The translations under genes were made by a program, and so were the position numbers. A stretch of DNA of 64,000 nucleotides. Source: Leidyana gryllorum EB-2025a. Taxonomy: Eukaryota > Apicomplexa. A model generated the notes under the pieces. The model saw nothing but the letters and a program-made list of their open reading frames with translations. It did not search any database and was not told the DNA's origin. Shown one piece after another: positions 58,718 to 64,000 of this stretch (position 1 is the first letter of the stretch; every line of letters starts with the position of its first letter). Location of the stretch: NCBI GenBank assembly GCA_048772705.1, contig JBLWGC010000230.1:806001-870000 (forward strand), written 5' to 3'.

Positions 58718-60907
58718 CTACTTCTTGCCGTCATCTTGTACCACCCCAAAAACGCGCACTCTGTAAATACACAACGAACCAACCTCGGGGTTCCCAGAGA
58801 ACAGAAACCGCACTCTACGACACAGTGTGTGTGGGAGTTGGAGTGTGTGTGTGTGGGAGTTGGAGAGTGTGTGTGGGAGTTAAAGTGTGTGGGAGTTGGA
58901 GAGTGTGTGTGTGGGAGTTGGGGTCGGCCAGGGGTTGGAAGGAATTGATTGTCGTACCGTTGATATTTGGTATTCTCGTCCTCAGCAACAAACGGAGTAC
59001 GAACAGTGTGTTGAGTGACAAAATCGATCTCGAATCGGCTGAGATATTCATTCGGCGGATAAGCTGTTGCGCTCATTGGAACTGGGGGTGCGATGTGGAT
59101 TGAATTGCGTGTGAGAGAATAGGGGTCTCTCACGAGTTCGTTGTGGTGGAGTGACCCGGGATCCATAAACGGTTGCGGCAGTCGGGGCGCACTCTGGGAA
59201 TTGGTCAAGGTTGCGTCGCACATGCTCAACTTCAAACGCCTTGACAATGATCTGTGCCGGCGGCGGTTAGTATGTGTGGACGTGTGGCAACGTCTGCCAC
59301 TCACCGGATAGGGCAAGTGGAGAGTGACATTGGCTTCACTCCCCGAAACAGTGTAGCAATCGCCTGGGCCTCTGATGGGAGTCTCATCCAGCATTATCTC
59401 TGCTTCCTTGACATCATTCTCTGCGACAGAGGCGTATCGGCCGGAGGGCACGAGTTTGGCCACAGTTCGAGACAGAGCGATTCTGAGGTCCAATTATGAG
59501 CTGTGGCGGAGCCGATGGTCCCTTACAGATTCTTATCATTCGCTCCGGCGGCGCGAGACGTGAATATTTTGACGATGCCCGCCCGTAAGCTCGTGAGAGC
59601 AAAGTTGACGCCGACGTCTTCTTCAGGCTCCTCTGGTGCAGGTTCGGGAACGGGGGCGGCCACAACGATCTCTTTGACAATCTCTTTGACAATGGGTGGC
59701 GGTGTCTTTGGTATCCTACGAGCGGCAGTCTCTCTGTCATTGATCAGTTTCGGAGGATTTGCACTCACATCTCCTGAGCTTGGCGCAGAGACGCGAGCTC
59801 CTTTTTCATCAGTTCTTCCTGCCGGAGAGCCTCGTGCAGCTTATCTTCCACTTCTTCAGACTGTTTGCGTAATCCCTGCATCTCTTCCATCATCTCGTGG
59901 ATCTCTGGAGGAGGAGGAGGCGGGCATGGGTGACAAGCAGAGCGGACTCACTCTGCTGCAGCAGCGCGGTGGTCGTGTCGCGGGCTTTGAGTTCGGCCTC
60001 ATACTCGGCTGAGCGCTGATCTTCGAGCGGTTTGCTCCGTTCAATGCTCTGCAGACGGTCGCTGTAGTCCTGAAGAGCCTTGAAGTGGCCGTGAGCAAAG
60101 AGCGTTCGCTCACCTTGAAGCGCGCCAAGTTGGCTTCCATTCGGTCTGTGGCGCAGAAGTATGGCACCGTCTCCGTCTGAAGTGCTCACCTTGAAGTCGG
60201 TGATAGTGATCTTTGAGCGCACTGACGCTCTCGGCTTCTTTGCGCTGTTTGCTCTCCAGTTCCCCTTTGATGTCTTGAACGAGAGAGGGCAGGTAGCTTT
60301 GGATTAGAGAGGATAACTCGTCCGGGTCGGGTAGCTGTTTCTCTACAATGGGTTCGCGGAAGCCGCCGGCGGGGCCACCGACACCCGCAGCCGGTCCCGG
60401 TTCGTAGTGCATAGAGTTCGGTGCCGAGAAGTGCTGTTGTTGTGTGTGTAAGGGCGAGACGCCGTCGAGACTTAGAGGAGAGGGGTCGGTTATCGAGTTG
60501 GCAGGAGAGGGGCGAGTTGTGCGGATGGAGTGATACCAAATTGCTGCGGCGACCAATAGAGCGGCGCCGACTTTGTACCACGGGAAGGACGATTGGGTGT
60601 TCTTATAGGCCGGTCGATACCCGGCGGCGATGGAGTGTCCGGTTACAGAGGTTTCAGCAGTCGAAGGGCGTCGCTCAAAGTCCGGGCGGCCAATGGTGCT
60701 ACCGCTGCCACGTCTCAACATGTGGAGGCCATCACCCGCAAAGGGGGGGGCGTGTCGGCCAGTGTGGTCGATCATTGTGACCTCAAAGGGGTTGTTGCCA
60801 CGACATGACGGTGATGAAGTGTTGTTGATGGCCTCTGTGGGAGGGCCTCCAGCCGGATCGGTGGTGCCGCCTTGGGCTGCATGAAGGAGAGCTCTTCGAC
60901 TGCTCAT
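58718..60907 (-). CDS. SUN-domain protein of the nuclear envelope (LINC complex)
   Basis: The N-terminus (MSSRRALLHAAQGG) is disordered, followed by one membrane span (YKVGAALLVAAAIWYHSI). A coiled-coil region comes next (LSSLIQSYLPSLVQDIKGEL, LQDYSDRLQSIER, MEEMQGLRKQSEEVEDKLHE), then a Pro/Val linker. The SUN domain appears once introns are removed: ETPIRGPGDCYTVSGSEANV, TLHLPYPAFEVEHVRRNLDQ (compare GS-x-G ... VTLEHI), TVYGSRV, YLSRFEIDFV and LFSGNPEVGSLCIYRVRVFG, matching SNxG-x-x-x-x-TCLYRxRVHG. The stop is at 58718-58720. SUN proteins cross the inner nuclear membrane and bind KASH partners, moving nuclei and, in meiosis, chromosome ends. The last intron (58815-58957) holds a minisatellite. 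The length of about 560 residues is reasonable. Confidence 0.82.
58824..58922. repeat. GTGTGTGGGAGTTGGAG minisatellite
   Basis: Five irregular units of about 16-22 bases built on GTGTGTGTGGGAGTTGGAG fill most of the last intron of the SUN gene. On the + strand it is G/T-rich. Without splicing it would encode a His/Thr/Pro/Ser run that interrupts the SUN domain. Confidence 0.9.
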
Positions 60908-60925
60908 AGCGTTTTTTTGAGTTAA

Positions 60926-63895
60926 ATGCCTGATGGCTTGAAGATGCCGCTGCTGTCTGGTACTTCCAAGTTTGCAGGCTCACCTGCCATCAAGCGCCCG
61001 TGGCTTCGCAGACGGAGATCTCACGACGGTTCCCGGTCGAACTTGGCGGAAGACAGACGGGCGCTGCTCCAAAGCACTTTCTCCGAAGTCTCGCCGCCCC
61101 CTCCGCGGCACCCGTTCACCCCGCTGGCGGGTCCCTGCGGGTCCGCTCGGCACATCACCTTCGAGCAAGCGGGGGCCGCTGACCAGAACAAACACTATGC
61201 GAGACAACGGCTGTCGCAACTGCTAATGGATATGGACTGCGAGATGAAACAGTATCCACAGCCACCGATTAGCCCCGTGTCACCCCAAGCAGATCGACCG
61301 GCCGCCGAAAGTGCGTCCACCAAGGCGAAGCTCAGTTCACACGTCGTTGCCGACGCCATTGTGTTGTCCAGGTGAGTCCCAAACCACTGCCGGTGTCTAC
61401 TCTAATGCTAAGACTGTCTGGAGGACCTCTGCTTTCCCGTGAGGATCACTTCACCAAGACCCGTCACAAATCCGCTGGCGCCACTTCTCCACACCATCAC
61501 AACGAACCCACAGATCAAGCCTGCCATTGGAACGAAGAAGCCGAAGTACTCGCGTGTTCCTCAGCTGGCTCCCTCACGTAAGCAGCTCCCGTCGCCTCCA
61601 CAAAAACACTCACATCACAGCCCTGTTGATCGTGAAATCTTCGTAAGGAAGGGACTCAAATCGGAAACGCCGTGCCTCACAGGATCGCGCATCCCTCCTC
61701 TCCGCTGAGGATGTGCGCTCACGTCACCACATTGTCGACATTGACAACCCGCCTTCTGAAGACCAATCAGCCAGCCAACCGCGTACTGTTGAAGTAAGCC
61801 ACCGACCAATACCTCAATAAGCGCAGCTCAACCATCTCCCACACTCCAATTCAAGGTCCAACGTATCCGAAGATCTTCAGAACGCCTCCCCCGGGGACGA
61901 AGACGACCCATACCACTCCGGCGGCCGCCACTCCTCCATCGGCGGCAACGAACGCATCGTACCCGCTCCCACACTACGACGAAAGGCCCTCATCGTCCTC
62001 AGCATTGCCAATGGTGAGTCTCACAGAGACACTTTAATCTGACGATTAATGATCCCAACTAATAATATGCCACCCGACAAACAATCCTTTCCACATCAAA
62101 CAGGTTCCTGTCAACGTCTCGAGTTTGGAACATCCGAGTTGCTTAAGATTGTACATTTGAATCGCCCTGTCATGGGCACCCATGGACCCGACGAACATCT
62201 CAGTGGAACCCTCAAGTAAGACACGGCCCCCAACTGGAAAGTGAAGCGCTCCGCGACCTCCAAATCCGCCTCGCGACCTCAAAATGCGCCTCGCGACCTC
62301 AAAATGCGCCCCGCTGTCGCACCCCTCAGTCTCGCCCACGCTTCCCTCGCCGCCCCGACCGACTGCTCCAACATTACGACTAAATCCTCACAACTGATCC
62401 CCTGCAGACTGCGAGATCTTCGTCAAATTTGCTCCAGTGGAGTCGGTGCTCAGCGTCCCTCCATAGAGCCCCGAAGGAGTTGTATTCTGGTCAACATGCC
62501 TTACGTCAAGGCGCTAATCCTTCGAAATCGGGTAATCGTATTCTCCAAGAGACAATCGATACGAACACAATGCCCACATCACAGATATTCCTCCTTGCGC
62601 GAGTTGGAGTTCCTGATGCCGACACACGCGCTCCTCAGTGGATCCATCGCTCCGAAGGCAGAGTTCGAGCCGGTACTAACAACACAAGTTGCAGCAATCT
62701 TCATCACCACGTCATTGGGGCAGCCACACAAGATGATTTTCGTAAGTCAATCAAAGCTCAACGCGTGGCAAACATATTCTCACCACAAACAGTTTCAGAG
62801 GTTGAGGGTGTGGCCAGTGTATCCTTAGTACAGAAATTGGTCCGGGTGTCCGAAGTGCAGAAGGCCGCACCCTTCGAGTTCCTTGCCCTCGAATCCATTT
62901 TATTCGAAGTCGTCTCCCGCCTATCTGACGCACTCGACCCCATGCAGGTTTTGGCCGGTGAGTTACGAGTGCCCTCTCCGCTTCATCCCCATCAACTCTT
63001 TCAATCTACACAGACCGCGTCCAAAACCAGCAGACTTATGTCCTATCCTCGACAGCCAAACTGCACGAGATTAGGGATACTAAGCGTCTGCTCCAGGAAG
63101 TCGAAGCCGCAGCGAAAGGTGTGGCTAAGTCACTGGAGGAAATCCTCGAAAATGAGGAGGATGTACGGCGTCTGGAGATTTCCCGATTTTGGGAGGTAGG
63201 CTTGCTGTCACAGAAACCTCTGCAATGCTCTTGTCCTGTCCCCCCCTTAGCGCCCTGAAGAGTGGGACGAGCCCGCGGATTCCCCAGGTGCTGAAGATGC
63301 CGAGATCTTGCTGGAGAGTTATCAGCAAGATGTAAGTCACCTCTCACCAGTCCTTTAACATCGGATGTGGCCATAGATCGAGTCCTTACTGCTCAAGATC
63401 GATGGAATGGATGAGACTTTGGACACACTGCTTCAAATTATGCAACTTCAATTGGCTACCACCCGAAACAACCTTCTCAAGTTTGAAATTGGTGAGCTAC
63501 ACACCTATAAATCAGCGTGCGCGGAGTGTGTGTCACCCGGTGTCTCCCGACGGGATGCATTGCTGCAACACACTATTTCGTGACATCCCACACATATCCG
63601 CACGTGTTTCAGGGTTGCAAGTGATCAGTGTGGTGGTTGGAATGGTTGCTGCTGTGGCTGGAATATTTGGCATGAACATTCCGTAAGTTTCATGATGATG
63701 AGTGTCGCTCCAGTGGCGCCGAATGCGCTAGTAGACCCCTTGTGGCCGAAAGTCTGCCTGTCGCGAATCCCGTCTTATAGGAATGGATACGAAAAGGACC
63801 ACACTTTCTTCTGGACCATGTCTCGAGCTATGGGGTGGATAATTACAGTTGTCAGTGCCTCGGTGTTCGTCTTTATCCTGAGGCTCAAGCTCTAG
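60926..63895 (+). CDS. MRS2-type magnesium transporter (CorA superfamily)
   Basis: The N-terminus (MPDGLKMPLLSGTSKFAG) is Pro/Ser/Arg-rich and spread over several short exons. The soluble domain has LRDLRQIC, SCILVNMPYVKALILRNRVI (compare RDLR and the I-x-x-A-I-I strand of MRS2), AAPFEFLALESILFEV (compare VPFEFRALE), DTKRLLQEVEAAAKGVAKSL, ILENEEDVRRLEISR and IESLLLKIDGMDETLDTLLQ. The two membrane spans follow: ISVVVGMVAAVAGIFGMNIP, with the signature GMN at 63669-63677, and MGWIITVVSASVFVFILRL. It carries Mg2+ across the inner mitochondrial or another membrane. The loop after GMN (GYEKDHTFFW) has no strong acidic cluster. The start is 18 bases from the divergent SUN-gene start. N-terminal exon borders are partly uncertain. 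Confidence 0.88.
62262..62312. repeat. Short direct repeat in an intron
   Basis: The sequence CGCCTCGCGACCTCAAAATG occurs twice in a row, with a third diverged copy upstream (CCTCGCGACCT), in the 200-base stretch between exons of the magnesium transporter gene. Confidence 0.7.
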
Positions 63896-63975
63896 TGTGA
63901 GCGGCAGAGTCAATTCTATCCCTTGCCTTTTTCGTCGACGAGATCCTAGCTTTTTTCCTGCACCTCCAGTCAGAG

Positions 63976-64000
63976 ATGTCTTCCAACTTGTGGGTTGAAC
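63976..64000 (+). CDS. Possible start of a further gene, cut by the window edge
   Basis: An ATG at 63976 opens MSSNLWVE and stays open to the edge. It lies 80 bases after the transporter stop, within the spacing seen between other co-directional genes here. Too short to identify. Confidence 0.2.

Noticed and set aside
58822-59050. His/Thr/Pro-rich protein coded by the minisatellite
   Set aside because: The repeat sits between a valid splice donor and acceptor, and removing it restores the SUN motif.

Overview
The window is nuclear DNA of a gene-dense unicellular eukaryote. Genes sit on both strands and almost all are split by very short GT-AG introns, mostly 31-60 nt, with donors of the GTAAGT or GTGAGT type. 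The proteins are plainly eukaryotic: casein kinase 1, calmodulin, TOM40, Sec24, Atg8, eS24, METTL3, SPO11 and a SUN-domain protein. TAA, TAG and TGA all act as stops. The acylated MORN-repeat protein, the EF-hand light chain and the extreme compactness suggest an alveolate-like protist, but nothing here fixes the lineage.

Layout. 0.3-2.6 kb: casein kinase 1 (-). 2.7-8.5 kb: an AGFG/ArfGAP-like protein and a large helical protein (+). 8.5-12.1 kb: two tandem MORN-repeat genes (-). 12.4-16.5 kb: a Gly/Ser/Thr repeat protein with an acidic Pro/Glu tail, then a small helical protein (+). 16.5-17.7 kb: a NAA60-like acetyltransferase (-), divergent from ribosomal protein eS24 (+). 18.6-21.4 kb: an unrecognised gene (-). 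21.5-38.5 kb: eight consecutive co-directional genes (+): a small basic protein, calmodulin, an unrecognised gene, an EF-hand light chain, TOM40, a virilizer-like protein (VIRMA), SPO11 and METTL3. 38.6-40.8 kb: an unrecognised protein, a VanZ-family membrane protein and a PPIL1-like cyclophilin (-). 40.8-43.5 kb: a GCNA-like SprT protease (+). 43.7-46.2 kb: a multi-pass membrane protein and a small protein (-). 46.2-54.4 kb: a MscS-like channel, Sec24 and Atg8 (+). 54.5-56.0 kb: a metallophosphoesterase (-). 56.0-58.6 kb: a coiled-coil/Pro-rich protein and a sphingomyelinase-like EEP phosphodiesterase (+). 58.7-60.9 kb: a SUN-domain protein (-). 60.9-63.9 kb: an MRS2-type magnesium transporter (+).

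How the genes relate. The most striking block is VIRMA-SPO11-METTL3. These are two subunits of the m6A RNA methyltransferase and the meiotic DNA-break enzyme, in one orientation, with only 7 and 1 bases between stop and start codons. A GCNA-type protease (DNA-protein crosslink repair) and a SUN protein lie further along, so the window is rich in genes with meiotic roles in other eukaryotes. Sec24 and Atg8 are also adjacent and co-directional, which fits the COPII contribution to autophagosomes.

Limits. Exon joins were worked out by eye from reading frame, splice signals and family similarity. Those of the unrecognised genes (18.6-21.4, 22.9-25.2, 45.4-46.2, 56.0-56.9 kb) are tentative.
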